Part shown: positions 40,289-49,057 of the stretch, piece after piece
How positions within the stretch are numbered: the first letter of the stretch is position 1
Layout: every line of letters starts with the position of its first letter
Assembly (NCBI RefSeq): GCF_003008595.1
Contig: NZ_CP027669.1
Span: 744,001-808,000 of the forward strand
Source of the DNA: Simplicispira suum
GTDB taxonomy: Bacteria > Pseudomonadota > Gammaproteobacteria > Burkholderiales > Burkholderiaceae_C
Direction of reading: 5' to 3'
DNA length: 64,000 nucleotides
Translations under genes and position numbers: made by a program
Notes under the pieces: generated by a model
Database searches by the model: none
Seen by the model: only the letters and a program-made list of their open reading frames with translations
What the model was told of the DNA's origin: nothing

Positions 40289-41126
40289 GACGGCTACCCC
40301 TTGGCGGCGCGCACTGCGCCATCCCAGTTTTCTGGCCGGTGGCCTGCTGGCGCTTCTGGTGCTGGGCGCAGCGCTCTTGTCGCTGTGGTGGACGCCGTGG
40401 TCGCCCTACGCCATGGACATGGCGCAGCGCCTGGCGCCGCCCAACACGCGCCACTGGCTGGGCACCGATGCCTTTGGCCGCGACGTGGCGTCGCTTTTGC
40501 TGGTGGGCGCGCGCAGCAGTTTGATGGCCGGCGTGGTGGCCGTGGGCATGGGCCTCGTCATTGGCACCGCGCTGGGCTTGCTGGCCGCCGCGCGGCGCGG
40601 CTGGGTGGAGGAACTCGTCATGCGGCTGGCTGATTTCAGCTTTGCCTTTCCTGCCGTGCTCTCGGCCATCTTGTTCACAGCCGCCTGGGGCGCGGGCCTG
40701 GTCAATGCCATCGTGGCCATCGGCATTTTCAACATCCCGGTGTTTGCCCGCGTGGCGCGCGCCGGGGCGCTCTCGGTGTGGTCGCGCGAATACGTGCTGG
40801 CGGCGCGCGCCTGCGGCAAGGGGATACTCCGCATCACGCTGGAGCATGTGCTGCCCAACATTGCCTCGGCCCTCATCGTGCAGGCCACGGTGCAGTTTGC
40901 GCTGGCGATTCTTGCCGAGGCTGCGCTTTCCTACCTGGGCCTGGGCACACAGCCGCCGCAGCCGTCGTGGGGCCGCATGCTGGCCGATGCGCAAACATTG
41001 ATGCACCAGGCGCCACTGTTGGCCATATGGCCGGGCGCGGCGATTGCTTGCGCGGTGTTGGGCTTGAATCTGCTGGGCGACGGGCTGCGCGACCTGCTGG
41101 ATCCGCGTCTGGCCCGATCCCGCTGA
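40281..41126 (+). CDS. peptide-type ABC transporter permease (DppC-like)
   Basis: A 281-residue permease. The GTG at 40281 overlaps the previous gene by 8 nt and gives MRKTATPWRRALRHPSFLAGG, a proper DppC N-terminus; no ATG fits. HWLGTDAFGRDVASLLLVGAR is the DppC hallmark, with the EAA loop (REYVLAARACGKGILRIT) later. Pairs with the DppB-like permease to form the channel. Confidence 0.92.
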   Translation: MRKTATPWRRALRHPSFLAGGLLALLVLGAALLSLWWTPWSPYAMDMAQRLAPPNTRHWLGTDAFGRDVASLLLVGARSSLMAGVVAVGMGLVIGTALGLLAAARRGWVEELVMRLADFSFAFPAVLSAILFTAAWGAGLVNAIVAIGIFNIPVFARVARAGALSVWSREYVLAARACGKGILRITLEHVLPNIASALIVQATVQFALAILAEAALSYLGLGTQPPQPSWGRMLADAQTLMHQAPLLAIWPGAAIACAVLGLNLLGDGLRDLLDPRLARSR

Positions 41127-41136
41127 GAGACGCCCC

Positions 41137-42135
41137 ATGCCGCTTCTAACAGTCACCAACCTGCGCATCGCCCTCGCCACGCCCCACGGCTCGGTAGAGG
41201 CCGTGCGCGGTATCGACTTCTCGCTGCCTGCCGGCGGCACGCTGGGGCTGATTGGCGAGTCGGGCTGCGGCAAGTCGCTGACCGCGCTGGCGCTGATGGG
41301 CCTGCTGCCCGAGAACAGCCAGGTGAGCGGCAGCATCCGCCTCGGCGATGAGGACCTGGTGGGCATGGACGAGCGCGCCCTGTGCCAGCTCCGCGGCAAC
41401 CGCATCGCCATGGTGTTCCAGGAACCCATGGCCGCGCTCAACCCGCTGCACCGCGTGGGCGACCAGGTGGCAGAGCCGCTGCGCATCCACCGGGGCCTGC
41501 GGCGCAACGAGGCGCGCAAAGAGGCGTTAGCGCTGCTGGAACGCGTGGGCATTGCCGACGCCGCGCGCCGCATGGGAGGCTACCCGCACGAATTTTCGGG
41601 TGGACAGCGCCAGCGCATCTGCATTGCCATGGCGCTTGCCTGCGGACCCGAACTGCTGATTGCCGACGAGCCCACCACCGCGCTGGACACCGAGGTGCAG
41701 GCGCAAATCCTCGCCCTGCTGGCGGAACTGGTGGCCGAGCGCAGCATGGCGCTGCTGCTGATCTCGCACGACCTGGCCGTGGTGGCGCAGCACACGGCGC
41801 AAATGCTGGTGATGTACGGCGGCACGGTGGTCGAGTCTGGCGCTACGCAAGAGGTTTTCGCCCGCATGGCCCACCCCTACACGCGCGGCCTCTTGGCGGC
41901 CCGCCCGGTGCTGGGAAACCATGCGAGCACCCGCGCCGCGCTGCGCCCGCCCCTGCCCACCATTGCCGGAAGCGTTCCTTCGCTGCAGTCGCTGCCACCG
42001 GGCTGCCCGTTTGCCGGGCGCTGCGCCTTCACCATCGACGCTTGCCACGCCGCGCCGCCACCCGCGCTGGACCTGGGCGGCGGCCACCGCGTGCGCTGCA
42101 TCCGGCCCGAAGCCATGGCGGGCCATGCGCCATGA
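41137..42135 (+). CDS. peptide-type ABC transporter ATPase (DppD/OppD-like)
   Basis: A 332-residue nucleotide-binding subunit. Walker A GESGCGKS (40-47), signature FSGGQRQRI, Walker B LLIADEPTTALD, switch His in LLISHDLAV, and the C-terminal oligopeptide-transporter motif CPFAGRCAFTIDAC with its Cys residues. It ends in an ATGA overlap with the second ATPase. Confidence 0.94.
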   Translation: MPLLTVTNLRIALATPHGSVEAVRGIDFSLPAGGTLGLIGESGCGKSLTALALMGLLPENSQVSGSIRLGDEDLVGMDERALCQLRGNRIAMVFQEPMAALNPLHRVGDQVAEPLRIHRGLRRNEARKEALALLERVGIADAARRMGGYPHEFSGGQRQRICIAMALACGPELLIADEPTTALDTEVQAQILALLAELVAERSMALLLISHDLAVVAQHTAQMLVMYGGTVVESGATQEVFARMAHPYTRGLLAARPVLGNHASTRAALRPPLPTIAGSVPSLQSLPPGCPFAGRCAFTIDACHAAPPPALDLGGGHRVRCIRPEAMAGHAP

Positions 42136-43046
42136 ATGCCATTACTCCTGAATCCATAGCTTCCAGTGCATACCCAATAAGCGCTGGAGGCCATTTTGAG
42201 CATAAGAATGACGGCGAGCCGCTGCTCCGGGTGCAGAACCTGGCGCACCACTACGCCCTGCCGCGCAAGCGGCTGTGGGGGCCGAGGCCGCAGGTCACGG
42301 CGCTGCGGGATGTGAACCTCACGCTCCACGCAGGGCAAAGCCTGGGCATCGTTGGCGCCTCGGGTTCGGGCAAGTCCACGCTGGCGCGGCTGGTGATGGC
42401 GCTCGATAGGCCCAGCAGCGGCAGCGTGCTGTGGGCCGGCCAGAATCCGCAGCAGATGGGGGCGGCCGAACTGCGCCGCGCTCGCCGCCATCTCCAGATG
42501 GTGTTTCAAGACCCGTTTGGCGCGCTGGACCCGCGCCAGCGCATTGCCCGCACCGTCGCCGAACCCCTGGCTGCGCAGGGCGACACCACGCGCGCCGAGC
42601 AGCGCCGCCGCGCCGCCGAAGTGCTGGAGCAGGTGGGCCTCGCCGCCGAAGCGCTGGAGCAGTACCCGCACGAATTCTCCGGCGGGCAGCGCCAGCGCAT
42701 TGCGATTGCGCGCGCGCTCATCACCCGGCCGCGCGTCATCGTGGCCGACGAGCCGGTGAGTGCGCTCGACGTTTCGGTGCAGGCGCAGGTGCTCAACCTG
42801 ATGCAGCAACTGGCGCGCGACTTCGGCATTACCTATCTGCTCATCAGCCACGACCTGGCAGTGGTGCAGCATTTGTGCGACGAGGTGGCCGTGCTGCACC
42901 AAGGCCGCATCGTCGAGCAGGGGCCGCCGGCCCGGCTTTTCCAGTCACCGCAGCACGCTTACACCCAGGCTCTGGTGGCTGCCATGCCGATTGCGCCAAC
43001 TGGTGTACAAAAGCCTTTTTTGCCGCCCTCGGAGATCGCCCCATGA
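42132..43046 (+). CDS. peptide-type ABC transporter ATPase (DppF/OppF-like) with repeat-derived N-terminus
   Basis: A 304-residue subunit with Walker A GASGSGKS, signature FSGGQRQRI, Walker B VIVADEPVSALD and LLISHDLAV. The ATG overlaps the upstream stop (ATGA), which fixes the start. Residues about 7-24 (ESIASSAYPISAGGHFEH) are the in-frame reading of a dispersed repeat. Family members normally begin near the LLRVQNLAHHY segment at residue 31, so the first 25-30 residues are extra. The C-terminus is shorter than in DppF and lacks a clear CxxxxxxC motif. Confidence 0.92.
   Translation: MNAITPESIASSAYPISAGGHFEHKNDGEPLLRVQNLAHHYALPRKRLWGPRPQVTALRDVNLTLHAGQSLGIVGASGSGKSTLARLVMALDRPSSGSVLWAGQNPQQMGAAELRRARRHLQMVFQDPFGALDPRQRIARTVAEPLAAQGDTTRAEQRRRAAEVLEQVGLAAEALEQYPHEFSGGQRQRIAIARALITRPRVIVADEPVSALDVSVQAQVLNLMQQLARDFGITYLLISHDLAVVQHLCDEVAVLHQGRIVEQGPPARLFQSPQHAYTQALVAAMPIAPTGVQKPFLPPSEIAP
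42151..42200 (+). repeat. AGCGCTAGxGGCC-family repeat at the 5' end of the ABC ATPase gene
   Basis: Reads aatccatagcttccagtgca, tacccaataagcgctggagg, ccattttgag. It resembles the copy after pth (gatagcttccagtgctttt) and shares aataagcgct with the copy between apaH and rhlE. In the frame used, its TAG and TAA triplets are out of phase, so it is open. Confidence 0.75.
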
Positions 43047-44530
43047 TGAACCGCCGCACCGCTCTCGCCGCCTCACTGGCTGCCGCACCGCTCGCCAGTC
43101 CGCTGTCCGCCTGGGCCAAGGACGATGGCGCCCGCATGGTGCTCGCCCTCACCCTCGAACCCCCAGGGCTGGACCCGACGGCCAACGCCGCTTCGTCGAT
43201 TGGCGAAGTGGTGCACTACAACGTCTTCGAGTCGCTCACCAAGATCAATTCGGACGGCAGCATCTCGCCCCTGCTGGCCGAGAGCTGGGAAGTCTCACCC
43301 GACCTGAAAACGACCACATTGCGATTGCGCAAGGGCGTCAAGTTCCACAACGGCGAACCCTTCAATGCCGAGAGCGTGAAGTTCTCGCTCGACCGCGCCG
43401 GTGGCGACAAAAGCACCAACAAGGACAAGCGCAGCTACGCCAAGGTCAGCACGCACATTGAAGACGAGCACACCGTCGTGCTGATCAACGAAGACATCGA
43501 CCCCGACTTTCTCTTCGTGCTTGGCCAGGCCACGGCCATCATGGTCGAGCCCAAAAGCGCCGCCAGCAACGCCACCCAGCCCGTGGGCACAGGACCGTAC
43601 AAGCTGGCGCAGTGGCGGCGTGGCGCCTCGGTCACGCTGGAGCGCTGGCCTGGGCACCGCGATGCCAAGAAGCTGCAGATTGCGCGCGCCACCTTCCGCT
43701 TCATCTCCGACCCGGCGGCGCAGGTCGCTGCGCTGCTCGCGGGCGACGTGGACGTGTTTGCCCGCGTCACGCCGCGCAGCGTGGCGCAGTTCAAGGGCCT
43801 GCCGCGCTACCAGGTGGTGGTGAGCGGCTCGCGCGCCAAGACCATTCTGGCGATGAACAACGGGCGCAAGCCCCTCACCGACGTGCGCGTGCGCCGCGCC
43901 ATTGCCGCCGCCATCGACCGCAAGGCGGTCATCCAGGGCGCCGCCGAGGGCTATGGCGTGCCGATTGGCAGCCACTACGTGCCGGGTGCCTTTGGCTACG
44001 TGGACACCACCGGCATCAATCCCTACGACCCGGCCAAGGCGAAAAGCCTGCTGGAAGAAGCCGGCATCCGCACACCGCTGGAACTGACCATGACGCTGCC
44101 ACCGCCGCCCTACGCGCGCCAGGGCGGCGAAATCATTGCGGCGCAACTGGCGCAGGTGGGCATCGTCGCCAAGCTGCAGAACGTGGAATGGGCCCAGTGG
44201 CTCTCGGGCACCTACGGCAACAAGAACTACGACCTGACGCTCATTTCGCACGTCGAGCCTTTTGACCTGGGCAACTTCGCCAAGCCCGACTACTACTGGC
44301 AGTACCACTCGGACGCATTCAACACACTGTTTGAAAAGATCCAGCACACCGCCAGGCCCGCCGAGCGCGCGCGCCTGCTGGGCGAGGCGCAGCGCCTGCT
44401 GGCCACCGACTGCGTGCATGCCTTCCTCTACCAGCCGCAGTGGGTGACGGTGGCGAACAAACGCGTGCGCGGCTTGTGGAAGGACATGCCGATTTTTGTT
44501 AACGATCTTTCTACCCTGTCCTGGGCGTAA
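43043..44530 (+). CDS. ABC transporter substrate-binding protein, family 5
   Basis: A 495-residue periplasmic protein. The N-terminus MMNRRTALAASLAAAPLAS has a twin-arginine pair before the hydrophobic stretch, with a cleavage region after AWA, so Tat export is possible. The mature part has SBP_bac_5 features (EPPGLDPTANAASSIGE; LAESWEVSPDLKT; LRKGVKFHNGEPFNAE). It should bind peptides or a related amide and pass them to the permeases encoded upstream. ATGA overlap with the preceding ATPase. Confidence 0.93.
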   Translation: MMNRRTALAASLAAAPLASPLSAWAKDDGARMVLALTLEPPGLDPTANAASSIGEVVHYNVFESLTKINSDGSISPLLAESWEVSPDLKTTTLRLRKGVKFHNGEPFNAESVKFSLDRAGGDKSTNKDKRSYAKVSTHIEDEHTVVLINEDIDPDFLFVLGQATAIMVEPKSAASNATQPVGTGPYKLAQWRRGASVTLERWPGHRDAKKLQIARATFRFISDPAAQVAALLAGDVDVFARVTPRSVAQFKGLPRYQVVVSGSRAKTILAMNNGRKPLTDVRVRRAIAAAIDRKAVIQGAAEGYGVPIGSHYVPGAFGYVDTTGINPYDPAKAKSLLEEAGIRTPLELTMTLPPPPYARQGGEIIAAQLAQVGIVAKLQNVEWAQWLSGTYGNKNYDLTLISHVEPFDLGNFAKPDYYWQYHSDAFNTLFEKIQHTARPAERARLLGEAQRLLATDCVHAFLYQPQWVTVANKRVRGLWKDMPIFVNDLSTLSWA

Positions 44531-44537
44531 TAACGAC

Positions 44538-44692
44538 AACCCCCTGAGCGGCTGCAAAGCACCGTGCGGCCGCCAGAGGCGGCTGCTCTTCGCGCACGTC
44601 CAAGCCTGCGCAGGCAGGCTTGGAGCCGCGGCGCTCAGCCCCTTCTCTCAATTCGCTGCGCGATTTGGGAAGGGGGACGACGCCAGCGCCCG
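44538..44692 (+). repeat. ~110-bp repeat, copy B (after the binding-protein gene)
   Basis: Begins AACCCCCTGAG 8 nt past the binding-protein stop. It has GGCCGCCAGAGGCGGCTGC, the CCAAGCCTG/CAGGCTTGG stem and TTCTCTC, matching copy A over about 110 bp. It continues with gggggacgacgccagcgccc, a second motif. The 269-bp gap 44531-44799 holds nothing else except the amidase leader. Confidence 0.8.
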
Positions 44693-44799
44693 GAGTGCAG
44701 ACGACATTTGCATGTCGGGCGGCCCTTGCGCGGCGGTCGCTGGCTTAAGTGCGCGCCAAGATCAACCGTAGCGCACTCATTTTTATCGAAGGAAGCAAA

Positions 44800-46200
44800 G
44801 TGACCCAGTTGCATGAATTGTCTGCCGGCGCGCTCGCAAAGGGCTACGCCTCTGGCGCGTTTTCACCAGTCGACGTCGCCAAGGCCGTGCTCGCCCGCAT
44901 CGAGCGCTGGGAGCCGCACCTGCATGCCACCTGGCTGCTGCGCCCCGAGCTAGCGCTGGCGCAGGCGCGCGAGAGCGAAGCGCGCTGGCAGCGCGGCGCC
45001 CCGCTCTCGCCGCTGGACGGCGTGCCCATGACGCTCAAGGACAACATCGCCACGCTGGGCGACCCGACGCCGCTGGGCACGGCCGCCGCGCCGCTGTTCC
45101 CGGCGCTGGCCGACGCGCCCCCGGCTGCTCGCCTGCGCGAGGCCGGCGCGGTGCTGGTGTCCAAGACCACCATGCCCGACTACGGGATGCTGTCGTCGGG
45201 GCTGTCGAGCTTTCACGCGCTCGCCCGCAACCCCTGGGACCTCAGCAAAGGCCCGGGCGGCTCCAGCGCCGGCGCCGGCGCTGCTGCAGCGGCCGGCTAC
45301 GGTCCGCTGCATGTGGGCACCGACATTGGCGGGTCGCTGCGCCTGCCGGCGTCCTGGTGCGGCATCTTCACGCTCAAGCCCAGCCTGGGGCGCATTCCCA
45401 TCGACCCGCCCTACACCGGCCGCGCCGCCGGCCCCATGACGCGCAGCGTGGAAGACGCCGCGCTGATGATGGCCGTGCTCTCGCAGCCCGACGCGCGCGA
45501 CAGCATGCAGCTGCCGCCGCAGGAGATTGCCTGGCAGGATTTCGAGCGAGGCCCCGAGCATTTGCGCGGCCTGCGCATCGGTTTGCTCTTGGATGCCGGC
45601 TGCGGACTGCCAGTAGATCCGCAGGTGCACGACGCCGTGGCGTACGCGGCGACCCTGTTTGAGGCGGCTGGCGCCACCGTCACCCGCATGCTGCCCTTTC
45701 TGCACCGGGAAATGCTCGCCGGCATGGACCATTTCTGGCGCATGCGCTCACACCTCGACATGGCCGCCCTGCCGCCCGAGCGCAAGGCGCGCGTGCTGCC
45801 CTTCATCCAGGCCTGGGCCGACAGCGCGGCCGGCCTCTCGGGCACCGAGGTGTTCCACGCTGCCCAGCAGTTCCACGCCACGCGCGTCGCCACCGTGGCG
45901 GCCTGCAGCGCGTTCGACTACGTGCTCTCGCCCGTCGCGCCGATCACCGCCTTTGCCGCCGAGCTGGCCAGCCCGACCGACGACCCGCTGCGCGCGCTGG
46001 AGCACATTGCGTTCACCGTGCCCTTCAACATGTCGGAGCAGCCGGCCGCGTCCATCAACTGCGGCTACAACACGGAGGGCCTGCCGATTGGCCTGCAGAT
46101 TGCCGGCGCCCGCTTTGACGATCTGGGTGTGCTGCGCGTGGCGCGCGCCTTCGAGCAGTTGCGTGGGGTGCAGCGGCCCTGGCCCGAGCCACCAGGCTAG
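44800..46200 (+). CDS. amidase (amidase signature family)
   Basis: A 466-residue Ser-cisSer-Lys hydrolase: Lys80 (PMTLKDN), cis-Ser155 (GPGGSSAG), nucleophile Ser179 (GTDIGGSLRLPAS). GTG 44800 is preferred, since GAAGGAAG stands about 5 nt before it; an ATG at 44749 lacks such a site. The substrate is not clear; position after a peptide-type importer suggests that it hydrolyses an imported amide. A repeat of the larger family separates the two. Confidence 0.88.
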   Translation: MTQLHELSAGALAKGYASGAFSPVDVAKAVLARIERWEPHLHATWLLRPELALAQARESEARWQRGAPLSPLDGVPMTLKDNIATLGDPTPLGTAAAPLFPALADAPPAARLREAGAVLVSKTTMPDYGMLSSGLSSFHALARNPWDLSKGPGGSSAGAGAAAAAGYGPLHVGTDIGGSLRLPASWCGIFTLKPSLGRIPIDPPYTGRAAGPMTRSVEDAALMMAVLSQPDARDSMQLPPQEIAWQDFERGPEHLRGLRIGLLLDAGCGLPVDPQVHDAVAYAATLFEAAGATVTRMLPFLHREMLAGMDHFWRMRSHLDMAALPPERKARVLPFIQAWADSAAGLSGTEVFHAAQQFHATRVATVAACSAFDYVLSPVAPITAFAAELASPTDDPLRALEHIAFTVPFNMSEQPAASINCGYNTEGLPIGLQIAGARFDDLGVLRVARAFEQLRGVQRPWPEPPG

Positions 46201-46267
46201 AAAATACTGATGAAAATAGCCTCTTTCGCTTATCCAATAAGCGCCAAAAGCTATCAACAAGATAGCA
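46201..46267. repeat. AGCGCTAGxGGCC-family repeat between amidase and lysE-like ends
   Basis: Fills the gap between two convergent genes: gaaaatagcctctttcgctt, atccaataagcgccaaaagc, tatcaacaagatagc. The stem CGCTTA-tccaa-TAAGCG is kept. The same position type as the copy between apaH and rhlE. Confidence 0.7.
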
Positions 46268-46933
46268 TCAAGTCGCGGCGCGACTGATCGTTGCCAGGCG
46301 CACGGCCAAGCCCAAAAACACCACGCCTGCAGCCCGGTTGAGCCAGCGCTGCGCGCGTGGCGAGCGCAGCAGCAGCGTGCCAAAGGCGCCCGAGAACACG
46401 GCAATGGCGCCAAACACCAGCAACGTGGCCACCATGAAGACAACACCCAGCAGCATGATCTGCGGCGCCACACTGCCCAGCGCCGGATTGGCAAACTGGG
46501 GCAGAAAGGCGAGGAAAAAGATCAGCACCTTGGGGTTGGTCAGGTTCATCACCATGCCGCGCCCCACCATGCGCCAGGCGCCGCCAGCGGGCCGCTCGGA
46601 GATGCCGGGTGCTGTGTCGGCTTGAACCTCGTCCTGCACCACCTCAGGGTAGGGACGCAGCGACTGCCAGGCCAGCCAGGCCAGATACGCCGCGCCCAGG
46701 TATTTCAGTACCGTAAACGCCGTGGCCGAAGCGGCAAAAAGCGCCGCGAGCCCCAGTGCCACAGCCGCCGTGTGCACCACCAGGCCCGCACACAGGCCCA
46801 CCACCACGGCCATGCCGGCGCGCCAGCCACGCTGGGCCGATTGCACCAACACAAACAGATTGTCTGGGCCGGGCGTAATTCCCAGCAGCAGGGAAACACC
46901 AAAGAAGGCGAGCAGGGTATCGAGAGAAGGCAT
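46268..46933 (-). CDS. LysE/RhtB family amino-acid exporter
   Basis: A 221-residue membrane protein with about six helices. SLLLGITPGPDNLFVLVQSA carries the family TPGPDN motif, and NLTNPKVLIFFLAFLPQF is the second conserved helix. ATG 46933 (MPSLDTLL) is the usual family start; an ATG at 46960, 4 bp after the upstream stop, is also possible. Exports amino acids or homoserine-like compounds across the inner membrane. Last gene of the minus-strand accessory group. Confidence 0.9.
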   Translation of the reverse strand: MPSLDTLLAFFGVSLLLGITPGPDNLFVLVQSAQRGWRAGMAVVVGLCAGLVVHTAAVALGLAALFAASATAFTVLKYLGAAYLAWLAWQSLRPYPEVVQDEVQADTAPGISERPAGGAWRMVGRGMVMNLTNPKVLIFFLAFLPQFANPALGSVAPQIMLLGVVFMVATLLVFGAIAVFSGAFGTLLLRSPRAQRWLNRAAGVVFLGLAVRLATISRAAT

Positions 46934-46964
46934 GACAGGGACAGCAAACCAAAAAGCCATTGTG

Positions 46965-47183
46965 TCAGCGAATCGGGATCACGAACACGCGCGGTTTGGG
47001 TTGGCACTGCGGTCCCTGGTAGGGCCCGCTATCGCGATCCCATCCTGGGCCAGGCGATATCTGGGCGCAAATGCGCACGCCGTCCACCTTGCTGCGCCAC
47101 CAGTACCAGGGAGCGGGCGCAGCCCAGGCAAGCTGCGCCAGGAGCAAAGCGCAGATCACCACCAGTCGCGCGGCGAGCTTCAT
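46965..47183 (-). CDS. small exported protein, unknown function
   Basis: A 72-residue protein. MKLAARLVVICALLLAQLAWA is a clear signal peptide with an AWA-A cleavage site. The mature part is about 50 residues with three Trp near its start, two Cys (RICAQ, GPQCQ) that could form a disulfide, and a basic end (KPRVFVIPIR). I do not recognise it. Its ATG overlaps the stop of the upstream hydrolase gene (ATGA), so the pair are translated together. Confidence 0.65.
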   Translation of the reverse strand: MKLAARLVVICALLLAQLAWAAPAPWYWWRSKVDGVRICAQISPGPGWDRDSGPYQGPQCQPKPRVFVIPIR

Positions 47184-48142
47184 CGCAGCGTCCAGGCGGC
47201 AAAGCGGCTCAGAAATTCGTCCACCGCCTGCGTATAAGCGCCGGCCTGGCCCAGTTGCGCATTGATTTGACCGTGGGAAAGTGGCTGCGGCAACACCTCG
47301 GCCTGCCCACCATGCGCCTGGCTTTTGCGCGCATAGACCTGTGCTTGCGTACACGAACTGCGGCGCGGCGACGAGCACACCAGCAGCGTGGGAGGCAGGG
47401 CGGCTTGCAACTGCTGCAGGGGTGAGACCCGCAGCCAATACGCAGGGTCGCTGCCAAACGCCTGATCGAACAGGCGCGCGTGGCGCCCGTTCATGATCTC
47501 GGGGACGTCCAGCGCGCCGCTGTCAAGCAGTACGAGCGCCTGCGGCGCACGCGCCCCAGCCGCACGCAACCACTGCGGATCGCCTGCCACCAGCGCCGCC
47601 AAATGCGCGCCAGCCGAATGGCCCATCAGCACGAACCTCCTGGCGTCCGCTCCCCAGGCTGCAGCTTGCTGCTGCGCCCAGGCCAGCGCCTGCGCCACGT
47701 CCTGCGCCTGCAGGTCGGGCCTGGCCTGCGGCAGCATCCGGTAGTTGACGGACACCACCGCAACGCCTTGGGGCAGCCAGTGCGCGAGCTTGTGGTCGAT
47801 CAGCCGGTCGTGCGTCTTGTCGCCCCGCCGCCAGCCGCCCCCATGCACCAGAAACAGCACGGGCGCCGCCTGGGCATGCGCCGGCAGGTACACATCCAGG
47901 CGCTGCGAGCCGTCCGGCCCATAGGCGAGGTCGCGCAGCACACGGGTGCCGGCAGGCAGACCCGGCGCCGGCTGCGAGCGGCTGCTGTCGGCCTCGTCGT
48001 CCAGGGGTTGCTCCAGCAGCGCGCGCTGCTGCAAGCGATCACGCAGCGGGCCACCATGGGCTGCAGGTCCGAAGCCGGCGATGGCGATCAGGAGCAGCGC
48101 CGCCAGGCACTGGACACCACGATTCTTTGGCAGGGAGTTCAT
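47180..48142 (-). CDS. exported alpha/beta hydrolase (esterase)
   Basis: A 320-residue hydrolase. An N-terminal hydrophobic segment (LAALLLIAIAGFGPAAHG) suggests export. The oxyanion motif HGGGW is followed by the nucleophile elbow GHSAGAH and a late SHGQ His. The HGGGW type and size are those of the BD-FAE/hormone-sensitive-lipase-like esterases acting on ester or carbohydrate-ester bonds. ATG 48142 is chosen because it starts the signal peptide; the frame upstream has no family resemblance. Coupled to the small protein above. Confidence 0.85.
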   Translation of the reverse strand: MNSLPKNRGVQCLAALLLIAIAGFGPAAHGGPLRDRLQQRALLEQPLDDEADSSRSQPAPGLPAGTRVLRDLAYGPDGSQRLDVYLPAHAQAAPVLFLVHGGGWRRGDKTHDRLIDHKLAHWLPQGVAVVSVNYRMLPQARPDLQAQDVAQALAWAQQQAAAWGADARRFVLMGHSAGAHLAALVAGDPQWLRAAGARAPQALVLLDSGALDVPEIMNGRHARLFDQAFGSDPAYWLRVSPLQQLQAALPPTLLVCSSPRRSSCTQAQVYARKSQAHGGQAEVLPQPLSHGQINAQLGQAGAYTQAVDEFLSRFAAWTLR

Positions 48143-48207
48143 GCTGAACCTCGAAAAAGTCTGCCGATTGTGCGCAGCGCGCATGAAGGCATTGCTGCGC
48201 CGAGGTT

Positions 48208-49053
48208 TCAAGCCGTAACAATCCAGCCTTCCAGGCGGTCTATGGCGGGCGGCAGGCCGTACAACGCGTCGCCTTCGGCATGGCAGCGCTCGCCCCAGGC
48301 AGCCTGCAGCAGGCACAGCACGGCGTCCAGGCTGTCGCCGCTGGCGTCCTGCACCAAAGCATCGGCCTGTGCGGGACGCAGTTGCAGCCGCAGGCCCAGC
48401 CGCGTGCGGCCCGTCTCCAGTGCGGTCAGCAGGTCTTTGCGCGCGATCAGCCGCTCGGGCGTTTGCGCAGCGCGGCTGTCGCTTTTGTAGCTGCGCCGAC
48501 CAATGAGTTCACGCGCCAGCAGGCCAGGGTAAGCCTCCAGTGCCACGCGCGCCGGGTCGCCCGCATGCAGACCCGGCAGGTGCGCGCCCGCTTCCAGCAG
48601 CAGCGGCACGCCGGCGTGCAGCATGAAGGCCACTGGCGGATTGACCCATTTCATGCTCGGGCTCGACCCTGCCGGACCATCGGTGCCACGGTGGGCGAAC
48701 TTGCCGCCCACAGGGCGCGCCGCGCAAAAAGCCGCAAACCGCGCACGAATCTCGTCTCGCCCCAGGCCCGCGTAATACTGCATGCAGGCCTGCCAGTCCG
48801 TCGGCCAGCCCAGGTGCTCGACCAGTTCGCGCGGCAGCCCAAACGGCAGGTCAAAGCCACCCACCCACCGCCCCGGCGCTGCCAGCCAGTGGCCCAGGGC
48901 GTCGAGCGTCTCGAAATGCAGGAGCGACACCAAGCGCACACTTGCGCCAAGGCGCTCCCCTTGCGCCAGCACGATGCGCTTGCGGCGGCTGGGGCGGCTG
49001 GAGAAATCGACGCCGATGAGGCGCGCAGTGGCTGCGGTGGGTGCGCTGCTCAT
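48208..49053 (-). CDS. DUF429 domain protein
   Basis: A 281-residue protein. IGVDFSS near residue 13 and GGFDLPFGLPRELVEHLGW near residue 67 are DUF429 signatures; DSLDAVLCLLQAAW near the C-terminus carries conserved acidic residues. The fold is thought to be RNase H-like, the function unknown. No signal or membrane segment. Sits 4 bp after the EamA gene and 65 bp before the esterase gene. Confidence 0.82.
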   Translation of the reverse strand: MSSAPTAATARLIGVDFSSRPSRRKRIVLAQGERLGASVRLVSLLHFETLDALGHWLAAPGRWVGGFDLPFGLPRELVEHLGWPTDWQACMQYYAGLGRDEIRARFAAFCAARPVGGKFAHRGTDGPAGSSPSMKWVNPPVAFMLHAGVPLLLEAGAHLPGLHAGDPARVALEAYPGLLARELIGRRSYKSDSRAAQTPERLIARKDLLTALETGRTRLGLRLQLRPAQADALVQDASGDSLDAVLCLLQAAWGERCHAEGDALYGLPPAIDRLEGWIVTA

Positions 49054-49057
49054 GGCA

